Of a DNA stretch of 64,000 nt, positions 34,724 through 42,875 are shown piece by piece. Made by a program: the position numbers and the translations under genes. Origin of the DNA: an uncultured Pseudomonadales bacterium (GTDB lineage: Bacteria > Pseudomonadota > Gammaproteobacteria > Pseudomonadales > Azotimanducaceae); contig CAKZWF010000022.1 in assembly GCA_937921865.1 (NCBI GenBank), positions 1 to 64,000 on the forward strand, read 5' to 3'. Below the pieces are notes generated by a model. The model worked only from the letters and a program-made list of their open reading frames with translations, ran no database searches and was not told the origin of the DNA. Within the stretch, counting starts at the first letter, position 1. Every line of letters starts with the position of its first letter.

Positions 34724-36003
34724 CGGCTGGTAGTCAGGAGCCGGTACGCGGCGACTGCCATGACTTTGGCGGAATCGACCATGTCATCGATCACGACGTA
34801 TTCGTCCGGTTGATGGGCGAGATCCAGTATCCCGGGACCGTAGGCAATGCAGTCTCTCAGTCGACCGATACGGTCTATGTGTTTCTGATCATAGGTGCCC
34901 GGGGACACTACGTACTCAAGCGGTTCGCTGATGATCTGTCCAATTGCGGCCGCAACTTCTCGAGCTACCGGCTGATCAGGTTCGGTCATACTGGGATGAA
35001 CTTCGAACAGGTCGCGCAATTCATAGCGGAAGTCTGGTCTTGCGGTTGCCAGGGATTTGAGAATGTCAGTGACTTCGGCTTTCACCTCGTCGAGGTTTTC
35101 TTCGATCAGAAACCGTCGATCGATAATCATCCGACAGGAGTCGGGCACCAGAGGTGCAGGCAGGCCATCAAATCCTTCGGCGAGACCGCCGTGCAGAGAG
35201 TTGATGTTCAGTGTCGATTCTTTCGCACCGTCCGGCACGACGGGCATGCTGGTGTGTTTGGTTTTCAACAGCGGAAACAGCTGGGCTTCGAATGCGCCAA
35301 TCACCGCACCCATATGACGGACAGCGCAGTCGCCGAGAAAAGGCATCGAGCCGTGGGCGATCTGGCCGTGGGTTTCCAGTTCCGCCCACCAGACTCCGCG
35401 ATGGCCGAGGCAGACGCGGTTTTTATTCAGCGGTTCCGGAATGATCACATGATCCACCCTGGGAGGGCTGAAGTAACCGCGTTCCGACAGGTAGGCGACG
35501 CCACCAAAACCACCGCTTTCTTCGTCTGCGGTGCCTGAGATTTCCAGCGCACCGGGCAGATCCGGGTACTCTTCCAGCAACGCCTCGACGGCAATAACCG
35601 ACGCTGCAAGGCCGCCTTTCATATCGCAGGTGCCACGCCCGTAGATGCGACCATCCTTAATTTCCGCCGCGAAGGGATCAAACTGCCAGCCAGCACCTGG
35701 TTCAACAACATCAATGTGGGAATTGAAATGCACACAGGGTCCAGCGGCGCTGCCCTGATGTCTGGCTATGACGTTCTGCCGCGGGTATCGATCAGAGTCA
35801 CCAATGGCCCCTTCAGCCCGAATGTACTCAACGCTGAACGCGCGGTTTTTCAAACGCTCGCCGAGCAGGGCTGCGCAGTCAACGTATCGGTCGCCGGGAG
35901 GATTGGTGGTCGGGATCCTCACCAGGTCGCGGGTCAGTTCGACCAGGTCGTCACGCTTGTCATCAATTCTTCGGCACAACGCATCGAGATTAAAATCCGT
36001 CAT
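34720..36003 (-). CDS. M20 family ArgE/DapE-like deacylase
   Basis: 427 residues. The zinc-binding order is complete: HFNSHIDVVEPG (His, Asp), YGRGTCDMKGGLAASVIAVE (bridging Asp), ISGTADEESGGFG (catalytic Glu-Glu), VIIPEP (Glu/Asp). A C-terminal QKHIDRIGRLRDCIAYGPG holds the last His. The dimerisation lid lies between. Members cleave N-acyl amino acids or succinyl-diaminopimelate. It overlaps the P1 peptidase and SDR genes by 4 nt on each side, so the three are one unit. Confidence 0.9.
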   Translation of the reverse strand: MTDFNLDALCRRIDDKRDDLVELTRDLVRIPTTNPPGDRYVDCAALLGERLKNRAFSVEYIRAEGAIGDSDRYPRQNVIARHQGSAAGPCVHFNSHIDVVEPGAGWQFDPFAAEIKDGRIYGRGTCDMKGGLAASVIAVEALLEEYPDLPGALEISGTADEESGGFGGVAYLSERGYFSPPRVDHVIIPEPLNKNRVCLGHRGVWWAELETHGQIAHGSMPFLGDCAVRHMGAVIGAFEAQLFPLLKTKHTSMPVVPDGAKESTLNINSLHGGLAEGFDGLPAPLVPDSCRMIIDRRFLIEENLDEVKAEVTDILKSLATARPDFRYELRDLFEVHPSMTEPDQPVAREVAAAIGQIISEPLEYVVSPGTYDQKHIDRIGRLRDCIAYGPGILDLAHQPDEYVVIDDMVDSAKVMAVAAYRLLTTSR

Positions 36004-36974
36004 GTCTGTTCAGCCTCCTGGCTGGCCGTGTAGACGCCCTGAGCGATTGCCCGCGTCACCACGTTGGCGGCAATGGTGCCGAGGCTGAGCAGGGAAACTT
36101 CTTCGCGGGTGCACTGGATCTCGCTGGTAGACAGGACAAACAGCAGATCACCGTCGCCCGGGGTATGAACGGGATAAAGCGCGCGGGCAAATCCGTCGTG
36201 AGCCATGACCGCAATCTGTTTTGCCTCTACTTTGCTGATTGCCACGTTGGTGATCACGGCGCCGATAGTGGTGTTCATCCCGGCTGCCGAATGCCCGGCT
36301 TTGGTTGTCGGGTTCAGCGCATCGTCCGGCCAGGGCTGCGGAAAACCTCGGCCACCGAATTCACCGTTCTGCTCGAACCCAGCAGCCCAGAAGTGATCGC
36401 TGGTCCCGACATAGGGTGAACCGGCGGCGTTGACGGCCATGACCGCCATGACCACCGCTTCGTTGCTGGTTTTCTGGCTGGCGATGCCCAGACCACCCGG
36501 TCCGGCAGCAGTGGTGGCGCCAAATCCAGCGCCGACTTTGCCGGTATTGCTCGATGTTGTTGCAGCCGCGGCCGCGTCGAAACCCTGTTCCCGGTAGGGC
36601 GGGTAGCGGCCCCAGTCTTTGTCACCGCCGTTGCGAAGATCGAAAAGTATGGCTGCCGGTACGATGGGAATGCGCATTGGCGGCACCGGGTAGCCGCGTC
36701 CCTGCTCACTGAGCCAGGCCTGGGTACCGCTGGCGGCGTCCAGACCAAACGCGGAGCCGCCCGACAGCACCAGCGCATCAATCAGTTCTACCACCTGCAG
36801 CGGATTGAGCAGATCAGTTTCCCGGGTGCCGGGAGAACCGCCTACCACGTGCACACTGGCGACCGCCGGCTGGTCGGGGAGGATAACTGTGGTGCCGGTA
36901 TTTACTCGAGCGTCGCTGGCATGGCCGATTTTGAGGCCGCGGATGGGTAGCTGCTGCGCAGCACTGATGCTCAA
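36000..36974 (-). CDS. P1-family aminopeptidase/amidase (DmpA/NylC-like)
   Basis: 324 residues. SGGSAFGLDAASG is the substrate-side loop, and AAGMNTTIGAVITNVAISKV carries the self-processing Thr of the N-terminal-nucleophile P1 fold (TTIGxxxT). The family includes DmpA, a beta-aminopeptidase, and NylC, a nylon-oligomer hydrolase. The TTG at 36974 is chosen because it overlaps the TauD stop (TTGA), as other junctions in this operon do; longer in-frame starts run into the TauD gene. It may hydrolyse an amide or beta-peptide made or used by the neighbouring enzymes. Confidence 0.85.
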   Translation of the reverse strand: MSISAAQQLPIRGLKIGHASDARVNTGTTVILPDQPAVASVHVVGGSPGTRETDLLNPLQVVELIDALVLSGGSAFGLDAASGTQAWLSEQGRGYPVPPMRIPIVPAAILFDLRNGGDKDWGRYPPYREQGFDAAAAATTSSNTGKVGAGFGATTAAGPGGLGIASQKTSNEAVVMAVMAVNAAGSPYVGTSDHFWAAGFEQNGEFGGRGFPQPWPDDALNPTTKAGHSAAGMNTTIGAVITNVAISKVEAKQIAVMAHDGFARALYPVHTPGDGDLLFVLSTSEIQCTREEVSLLSLGTIAANVVTRAIAQGVYTASQEAEQT

Positions 36975-37804
36975 GCGGCAGGACGCTCCTGACCCAGAAT
37001 AGAAACCCGTTCGCCGTAACGACTGTGTGGATAGTAGTCCCACACCGAATGATGCTGGGTGCAGCGGTTGTCCCAGAAGGTCAGCGTATTCGGGTGCCAC
37101 TGCACCCGGCAGGTGAGTTTAGGTGTGGTGGCGATGAAGTCTTTCAGCGCTTTCAGCAATGCCTGACTTTCCCAGCCCTTCATGCCTTTGATGTGGGAGG
37201 TGAACCCGGAGTTCACATAAAGGATTTTTTCGCCGGTTTCGGGATGGGTGGTGATGACCGGATGCTCGTTCTTCGGATAACTCTGACCATCCGGCGGCGC
37301 AACCTGATAACTGCCCAGATAAGGCAGCGCACCGTCATGCACGGCCACCAGTCCATCGAGCAGCTCTTTCATGGTGTCAGACAGCAGCTCGTAGGCCAGG
37401 TACATGTCTGCAAACAGCGTATCACCGCCGCCCACTTCCGGAGTCTCGGTCACATAGAGCATGGAACCCAGCGGAGGAATTTCGTCACAGGTGACGTCTG
37501 TGTGCCAGCCGTCACCGGCGGTGTATTTAGATTTTGCCGTGGTCTTCACTGCAAGAATTTCCGGATCACCCCCGTAGCTGTGCTGCATCGGGTGAACGTG
37601 CAGATTGCCGAAGCGGCGGCCGAATGCCTTGTGCTGATCCCGGTCCAGGTGCTGGTCGCGGAAAACAAGAACTTTCCAGTCCAGCCAGGCCTGATGGATT
37701 TCTTTGAATTGCTCATCGGGAAGTGGTCGGGACAAATCTACGCCGATGACTTCCGCGCCTATGTGTGGCGTCAGGGTTTTCAGTGCCAGTGTCTGGTAAT
37801 TCAT
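36971..37804 (-). CDS. TauD/TfdA-family Fe(II)/2-oxoglutarate dioxygenase (copy 1)
   Basis: 277 residues. WHTDVTCDEIPPLGSMLY holds the HxD iron ligands, RCTQHHSVWDY holds the distal His, and a C-terminal Arg in SRYGERVSIL would bind 2-oxoglutarate. GADTLFADMYLAYELLS-type residues follow the HxD. Family members hydroxylate taurine, 2,4-D or similar to trigger C-S or ether cleavage. GGAGG precedes ATG 37804; the GTG at 37807 is an alternative. It is the first gene of the operon with the P1, M20 and SDR genes. A paralogue lies at 44183. Confidence 0.9.
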   Translation of the reverse strand: MNYQTLALKTLTPHIGAEVIGVDLSRPLPDEQFKEIHQAWLDWKVLVFRDQHLDRDQHKAFGRRFGNLHVHPMQHSYGGDPEILAVKTTAKSKYTAGDGWHTDVTCDEIPPLGSMLYVTETPEVGGGDTLFADMYLAYELLSDTMKELLDGLVAVHDGALPYLGSYQVAPPDGQSYPKNEHPVITTHPETGEKILYVNSGFTSHIKGMKGWESQALLKALKDFIATTPKLTCRVQWHPNTLTFWDNRCTQHHSVWDYYPHSRYGERVSILGQERPAA

Positions 37805-37848
37805 CACGACCTCCCCAGGTGTGGTTGGCTAATGGTGGCGAAAGGGAC

Positions 37849-39021
37849 TCAGTCCGGCAGTCCCAAGACCCGCTTGGCAATAATGTTTGCCTGAATCTCG
37901 TTGCTGCCGCCATAGATGGTTGTGGCTTTGCTGTGCAGCCATTCGCGGGTCGCGTTCAGTTCAACGTCGTCGAAACCTTCGTCGACTCCCAGGCCGCGGG
38001 TGCCCATCAGCATCCGCTTCAGTTCAGCACCGTCCTGTTGCAGCGCAGCTCCGTACAGCTTGAACATGGACGTGGCTGCTCCCGGTGTGCCGGAGCGATT
38101 CTCTTCGTTGGCGCGCTTGGCGGTCAGACCGAACGCGGCGCTGTTCATGTTGAAAGAGGTCACGGTTTTCCTGACAGCGCTGTCGGCCAGGTGGCCATCT
38201 GTCATTCCGACATAGTCTTTCGCCACCTTGACCAGACCCGCACCGGGGTTGGGACGGCGCCCGCCGGCGAGTCCGCCAATACCCGAGCGCTCGAATTGCA
38301 GCAATCGCTTGCCGACCGTCCAGCCTTTGTTGAGCTCGCCGACCAGATCGTCTTTATCGGCAACGGCATCGTCGAGAAAGGTCTCGCAGAACGGTGAAGT
38401 CCCGGAGATCAGACGAATAGGCTTAACGGTGACACCCGGTTGGTCCATGGTCAGAAGAACGAAACTGATGCCGTCATGTTTAGGGGCATCAAAATCTGTG
38501 CGGACCAGCGCAAACATCCAGTCAGCGTAGGCGCCTCCGGAGGTCCAGATCTTCTGGCCGTTCAGAACAAAATGATCGCCTTTGTCTTCAGCGCGAGTTT
38601 TTAATGCCGCGAGGTCGGACCCGGCATTTGGTTCGGAATATCCCTGACACCACTGCAGTTCGCCGCGGATGATTTTCGGCAGGTGCCGTTCTTTCTGGGC
38701 GTCGGTGCCGTACTCGAGCAAGGTAGGACCGATCATACTCAGACCCATACCCATCAGCGGCGCGCGGGCGTGTATTTTGCCCATCTCTTCCGCCAGCACT
38801 CTGGCCTGGGCAGCCTCCAGACCGCCGCCGCCGTATTCGGTTGGCCAGACGGGCGCTGTCCAGCCGCGTTCGGCCATTCGCTCCAGCCACAGCGCAACGT
38901 CTGATTCCAATGTGATCTTGGTGCTGCCGGTGGCGACCTGCCCGGGACCACGTGCTCCTTCGGGACAGTTTTCTTTCAGCCAGGCGGCGGTTTCATCTCG
39001 AAATTCACTGATTGCAGACAC
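37849..39021 (-). CDS. Acyl-CoA dehydrogenase
   Basis: 390 residues. WCQGYSEPNAGSDLAAL is the FAD/substrate signature, VLNGQKIWTSGGAYADWMFA the beta-domain, and IYGGSNEIQANIIAKRVLGL the C-terminal helix motif. The segment after FERSGIGGLAGGRRPNPGAG is typical of the FadE-like group found in marine bacteria. It oxidises an acyl-CoA and passes electrons to ETF. GTG 39021 follows GGGGGAACTGC, so it is preferred over the longer frame to 39099. It is transcribed towards the TauD gene 45 nt away. Confidence 0.92.
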   Translation of the reverse strand: MSAISEFRDETAAWLKENCPEGARGPGQVATGSTKITLESDVALWLERMAERGWTAPVWPTEYGGGGLEAAQARVLAEEMGKIHARAPLMGMGLSMIGPTLLEYGTDAQKERHLPKIIRGELQWCQGYSEPNAGSDLAALKTRAEDKGDHFVLNGQKIWTSGGAYADWMFALVRTDFDAPKHDGISFVLLTMDQPGVTVKPIRLISGTSPFCETFLDDAVADKDDLVGELNKGWTVGKRLLQFERSGIGGLAGGRRPNPGAGLVKVAKDYVGMTDGHLADSAVRKTVTSFNMNSAAFGLTAKRANEENRSGTPGAATSMFKLYGAALQQDGAELKRMLMGTRGLGVDEGFDDVELNATREWLHSKATTIYGGSNEIQANIIAKRVLGLPD

Positions 39022-39128
39022 GCAGTTCCCCCCAGGTTCCAAATTCAGTGCAACCTGAAGGGTAATGCTATGGCCGCCGGGCGGCAACTGGCCCGGCATT
39101 TTGCGGAGTATTCTCGGCGCGCCGAGCG

Positions 39129-40229
39129 TCAGGGTTGAAAAGGATCGTTGTAGTTTTCGGCGCCGACCTCTTTGATGTCGTTCAACCAGTCACCTTCATA
39201 CGGCCAGGCTTCCGGATTGTCGGCTGCTGGTCCCTGCCAGAATCGCGCCAGCGGACCTTCGGGGCCGGGTTCGAGTGACCAGGCCTGACGTCGAAAGGTC
39301 CAGCTGTCCGGGACCAGTTCATGCGCGCGGCGGAAGTGCGTGATCGCATCAGCGTGGTGCCCTTCCAGTTCCAGTGCGCTTGCCAGTTCGAAGTGGGCAT
39401 GGCCCAGAGCAACATTGTCGTCCCGCGGGCGGGATCGTGCGATGACCTGCTCCGGCGTCAGGGCAAATCGACTGTCTTTGCCGTTATTAATCCAGTCTCT
39501 CAAAGCTTCGTGATAAGCCTCTGAATCAGAAGAAATTTTTGCAGCTTCGGTCATCATGCCGACGACTCGCTCAGGGGTGCCCGGGGGCAGCTGTGGCGGC
39601 GCTGAGTCCCGAGGTCGCTGGCGTGGCGAAGGTGCTGCTTCAGCCGGCCGGACAATGGTTCCTGACTCGTCAATCCACACCGCGCTGGGGATATTTATCA
39701 CACCCAGAGACCGGGCCAGCACGTGGTATTGATCGAGCAGTGCCGGATGAGTTGGCTGGGCAGCTTCCATGAAGGTCCGGCAGCCGGCAGCGCCCAGTGT
39801 ATCCAGGCCGACAGTAACCAGTTCAAAACCTTGAGGATGCAGTTCGTCTCGCAGTGCCTGCCACACGGGCAGGTCAGCAGAGCAGCCTCAGTAGGGTGCC
39901 CAGGCGTAAACGACAACCTTCTGCCCGCGCAGGCTGGACAGTTTGAAGACATTGCCATTCAGGTCTGGGAGATCGAGTTCCGGCGCCTGTGCGGTAGTCA
40001 GCGCGCGATTGCCAAGCGCTTCCGGGCCGACGGCGATGAAGCCATGTTTGTCGTCAACAACAACCGGCAGACCCATTGCGGTGGCGATCTCGACGATGCT
40101 CACCCTATCACCGGGTTTTTCGGCGAGAGCAATACAGACATCGCCTTTGCAGGCACCTTCGGGTTTGAACTCCCAGCCGGTTTCTCTTTCAAAGTCGCCT
40201 GTCGCGACGGTCGGGGTTTTAGCGAGCAT
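39129..40229 (-). CDS. Selenocysteine-containing redoxin (WAPY-U-GC) with TPR-like tail
   Basis: Read as one 366-residue protein with the in-frame TGA at 39888-39890 decoded as Sec114. The frame is unbroken on both sides: KVVVYAWAPY, TGA, GCSADLPVWQALRDE. This lies where thioredoxin-fold TlpA/ResA proteins have their redox site, so Sec aligns with the first active-site Cys and Cys116 is the partner. A conserved cis-Pro strand (INIPSAVWIDESG) follows, then a Pro-rich linker and a C-terminal TPR-like helix set (HFELASALELEGHHADAITH). The N-terminal region (GWEFKPEGACKGDVCIAL) has two more Cys. A SECIS-like hairpin lies at 39857-39873. A naive caller would split it into two genes. Sec decoding is inferred; a nonsense mutation is the alternative. 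Confidence 0.75.
39857..39873 (-). promoter_or_regulatory. Bacterial SECIS-like hairpin of the redoxin
   Basis: On the minus strand CCUGCC and GGCAGG form a perfect 6-bp stem with a 5-nt loop CGUGU, with G as the second loop base. The loop begins 21 nt after the UGA. This fits the usual bacterial SECIS model (short stem, G near the 5' side of the loop, about 16-37 nt from the UGA). Confidence 0.6.
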
Positions 40230-40298
40230 AAGAGCCTTCCTGGTTGTTGGTGGTTAATGTTACTGGAAAGACGACGCAGGCCAAGCGTGTTAATGCAT

Positions 40299-40310
40299 TT
40301 GCGGCCGCAA
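40299..40310. promoter_or_regulatory. Perfect 12-bp palindrome in the divergent selenoprotein promoter region
   Basis: TTGCGGCCGCAA is a perfect palindrome located about 60-70 nt upstream of both divergent starts (40229 minus, 40369 plus). Its position suits an operator shared by both operons. No regulator gene lies beside it, so this is a candidate site only. Confidence 0.4.
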
Positions 40311-40368
40311 TTGTCCGCACCCGTCAGGAGGGTTCCTTCCCGGCGCGATGTGCCGTAGGGTTCTTGCT

Positions 40369-41940
40369 ATGGAAATGTGTACCCCGTTTTTACTCACCGA
40401 CCTCGACGGTGAAGATCAGCACTTCCCTGGCGAGCGTCCGGCGTTGCTGTGTTTTGTCAAAGAAGACTGTCCCACCTGTCGCGAAGTCATGCCGCTGCTG
40501 GCAGCGCTGCAGGCGAAGCTGGCAGCGACTATGGATCTGCGGATTATCGGTCAGACCCGGGAAGGCAACCACACCCTTGCCCAGACCCACGGCGTGAGCG
40601 TACTGGACGACTCGGCACTCAAGGTGGCTTTCGCCTATTCGGTGGAAACGGTGCCAACTGTCTATGTCACAGATGCCCAGGGCCGGCTGCAATCGACTCT
40701 GGTGGGATTTGTGCGGGACGAGTGGCTGGAACTGGTCAGAGAACTGCTTGGTGAAGCAGCCTGTGAGGCGCTGTTGGACTGGTCCAAGCTGCCAGCCTGG
40801 CGACCTGGCTGCGGTTCGTTGTCTGTGGATCCGGCACACGCCGAACGATTGCAGGCGGAAGCTGAAAACAGCCCGCTGCGAGCCAGGCGCATCGAAGTCG
40901 CCAGCCAGGACGATGAATTCGAGTTCATGTTCGATCAGGGCTTCAGTGACGGTCTGCCGCTGGTGCCGCCGACGCCGGAGCGGGTGTTGCGAATGCTTGC
41001 CGGGACGGCGCGGGATGCCCAGGACGTTATCGCGGTGATGCCACCGAACATGGCAGAAGTCACCGTTGAAAAAATTGCGGTGAATGCAGTTATGGCTGGT
41101 TGCCGTCCCGAGTACCTGCCGGTAGTCATTGCCGCGGTAGAGGCTGTGTGTACCGATGAGTTCAACGTCCACGGCATGATGGCGACGACAATGGGTGCAA
41201 GCCCGGTGATGGTGGTCAACGGTCCGATCCGCGAACGACTGGGCATGAACATGAAACTGGGCGCGCTGGGACAGGGTAATCGTGCCAACGCGACCATGGG
41301 TCGAGCTCTGCGGCTGGTGATTCGTAACATGGGTGGGGCCAAACCCGGCGGAACAGAACGCTCAACGCTGGGCAATCCAATGAAGTTCACGATGTGTTTC
41401 GCTGAGTGGGAAGAGCGCAGTCCCTGGTCGGCGCTGCACGTGGAGCGCGGTTTTCAGCCGGAAGATTCCGTGGTCAGCATTTTTACCATGACCAGTGGTC
41501 CGACTCTGATTGTTGATCAGGATTCCCGTTCGGCATCGCAGCTGGCCGGCAGTTTCGGAATGAGTCTGGAAAGTGCGTTTCATCCCAAAGCGCACTTTGC
41601 CACCGAGGTGCTGCTGGTGATCTGTCCGGAACACGTCGATACGCTGACTCGCGACGGTTTCGACAAAGCAGACATCCGGGCGCGTATTCAGGAAGTGACC
41701 GCGCGGCCGATTCGTGACCTGGTGGCAGACGAGCGTTCGGCGGTTGGTTTCAAACAGGCACAGGCGCAGCAGATGGATGAAGCTGCGTTGTCGAGATTGT
41801 TACCGAAATTTAAAAACGACGAAGATATTCATATTGTGGTTGCTGGCTCAGACGCCGGAAAGTTTTCCGGAGCGTTTCACGGCTGGGCAACCGGGGAAAT
41901 CGGCTCTATGCCGGTATCAAAGAAAATCGAGGAGGTTTAA
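40369..41940 (+). CDS. Thioredoxin-domain fusion protein, partner of the UGSC selenoprotein
   Basis: 523 residues. Residues 1-130 are a thioredoxin fold with active site CPTC (Cys34, Cys37) and cis-Pro VETVPTVYV. A linker leads to a large domain from about residue 185 that starts FEFMFDQGFSDGLPLVPPTP and contains VNAVMAGCRPEYLPVVIAAVEA, MMATTMGASPVMVVNGPIRE and VVAGSDAGKFSGAFHGWATG. I could not assign that domain to a characterised family; it is rich in Gly-Gly/Asn loops and ends SKKIEEV. AGGG lies 8 nt before ATG 40369. Its TAA overlaps the next ATG (TAATG) after GAGGAGG, so the two are translated together. Likely role: reduction or substrate handling for the Sec protein (inference). Confidence 0.8.
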   Translation: MEMCTPFLLTDLDGEDQHFPGERPALLCFVKEDCPTCREVMPLLAALQAKLAATMDLRIIGQTREGNHTLAQTHGVSVLDDSALKVAFAYSVETVPTVYVTDAQGRLQSTLVGFVRDEWLELVRELLGEAACEALLDWSKLPAWRPGCGSLSVDPAHAERLQAEAENSPLRARRIEVASQDDEFEFMFDQGFSDGLPLVPPTPERVLRMLAGTARDAQDVIAVMPPNMAEVTVEKIAVNAVMAGCRPEYLPVVIAAVEAVCTDEFNVHGMMATTMGASPVMVVNGPIRERLGMNMKLGALGQGNRANATMGRALRLVIRNMGGAKPGGTERSTLGNPMKFTMCFAEWEERSPWSALHVERGFQPEDSVVSIFTMTSGPTLIVDQDSRSASQLAGSFGMSLESAFHPKAHFATEVLLVICPEHVDTLTRDGFDKADIRARIQEVTARPIRDLVADERSAVGFKQAQAQQMDEAALSRLLPKFKNDEDIHIVVAGSDAGKFSGAFHGWATGEIGSMPVSKKIEEV

Positions 41941-42458
41941 TGACCACCATTCTTGATCCTACAGACGAACGGGTACCCGTACACAGGGAACTGACGCCAC
42001 GACCGGTTGAAATCACCGGTAAAGTGGCACTGCTCGACATCTCCAAACCCCGCGGTAGCGTGCTGCTCGATCGCCTTGAGGCGCGGCTTGCAGAGCGTAT
42101 GCCTGGAGTGCTCCTGCAGCGCTACAAGAAACCGACTTTTGCCAAACCGGCGCCTGAGCCACTGCGCCAGGAAATCCTGCGCGACAACGATTTTGTGATC
42201 GAGGCGCTGGCTGACTGAGGATCCTGTACCACGTGCAGTTTGCATGACACGGTATGGTTTGAGATTCAGGGTAAGCCGTCGGTATCGATCGCCAGCAGTG
42301 AATTCAAGGACGCAGCTCAGACTCAGGCCAGCGCGCTGGGCATGAGCGATGCTCAATGTGTGTTTGTTCAGCATCCAATTCAGGATGCAACGGACGAAGA
42401 AATGATCAGTAAAGCTGATCAAGTGGTAGACGCCGTTCTGGCCGCGCTTCAGGCCTGA
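41940..42458 (+). CDS. UGSC-motif selenoprotein
   Basis: Read as one 172-residue protein with the in-frame TGA at 42216-42218 as Sec93. The upstream frame ends EALAD; immediately after come GSCTTCSLHDTVWFEI, giving the motif U-G-S-C-T-T-C. This is the signature of the UGSC family, known in bacteria with Sec or Cys at this position. The downstream half continues without interruption to a helical end (DQVVDAVLAALQA). Upstream ATG 41940 overlaps the previous stop. A SECIS-like hairpin at 42224-42257 follows the UGA. Sec biosynthesis genes are not in this window, so decoding depends on machinery elsewhere. The role is probably thiol or selenol redox chemistry. Confidence 0.85.
42224..42257 (+). 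promoter_or_regulatory. Bacterial SECIS-like hairpin of the UGSC gene
   Basis: CUGUACC (42224-42230) pairs with GGUAUGG (42251-42257); above an internal loop (A / ACAC), CGUGCA (42232-42237) pairs with UGCAUG (42241-42246) with one G-U. The apical loop is GUU and starts with G, 19 nt after the UGA. Spacing and loop match the bacterial SECIS model and resemble the fdhF geometry. Confidence 0.7.
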
Positions 42459-42485
42459 TTGCGATAAACGCTCCGGGGTAACTCA

Positions 42486-42875
42486 ATGCAACATCTGGCA
42501 AAAGTCATTCCGGCGCTGATCGCACTGTTGTTTCTGGTGATGGGGGTCAGTTTTGTTTTTGACCCTGTTGCCGGTGCTGCTCAGGTAGGGGTCACCCCCC
42601 TGGGCGCAGACGGTCTGAACACCATCCGAGGTGATCTCGGTGGTCTGTTCTTAAGCTGTGCAATTCTGTTGCTGCTGGGGATCTGGCGGGCAGAGGGTGC
42701 GTGGCTGATCGCTGTGGCAGTGCTGATGCTGGTGATTGCCAGCGGTCGACTGATTGGTTTTGTGGTGGATGGATCACCCGGTCAGGCGACCCTGACTGCG
42801 TTCATATTTGAACTGGTGATTGCAGCTGGACTGATCTACTCAAGTCGCCGGATCGGGGGCAAGAGCACCCCCTGA
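42486..42875 (+). CDS. DUF4345-like small membrane protein
   Basis: 129 residues with four hydrophobic segments (IPALIALLFLVMGVSFVF, GGLFLSCAILLLLGIW, LIAVAVLMLVIASGRLIGFV, AFIFELVIAAGLIYSS). GLNTIRGDLGGLFL is the DUF4345 signature between TM1 and TM2. The function is unknown. It starts 27 nt after the UGSC stop and its TGA overlaps the ATG of the MFS gene, so it belongs to the selenoprotein operon. Confidence 0.75.
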   Translation: MQHLAKVIPALIALLFLVMGVSFVFDPVAGAAQVGVTPLGADGLNTIRGDLGGLFLSCAILLLLGIWRAEGAWLIAVAVLMLVIASGRLIGFVVDGSPGQATLTAFIFELVIAAGLIYSSRRIGGKSTP

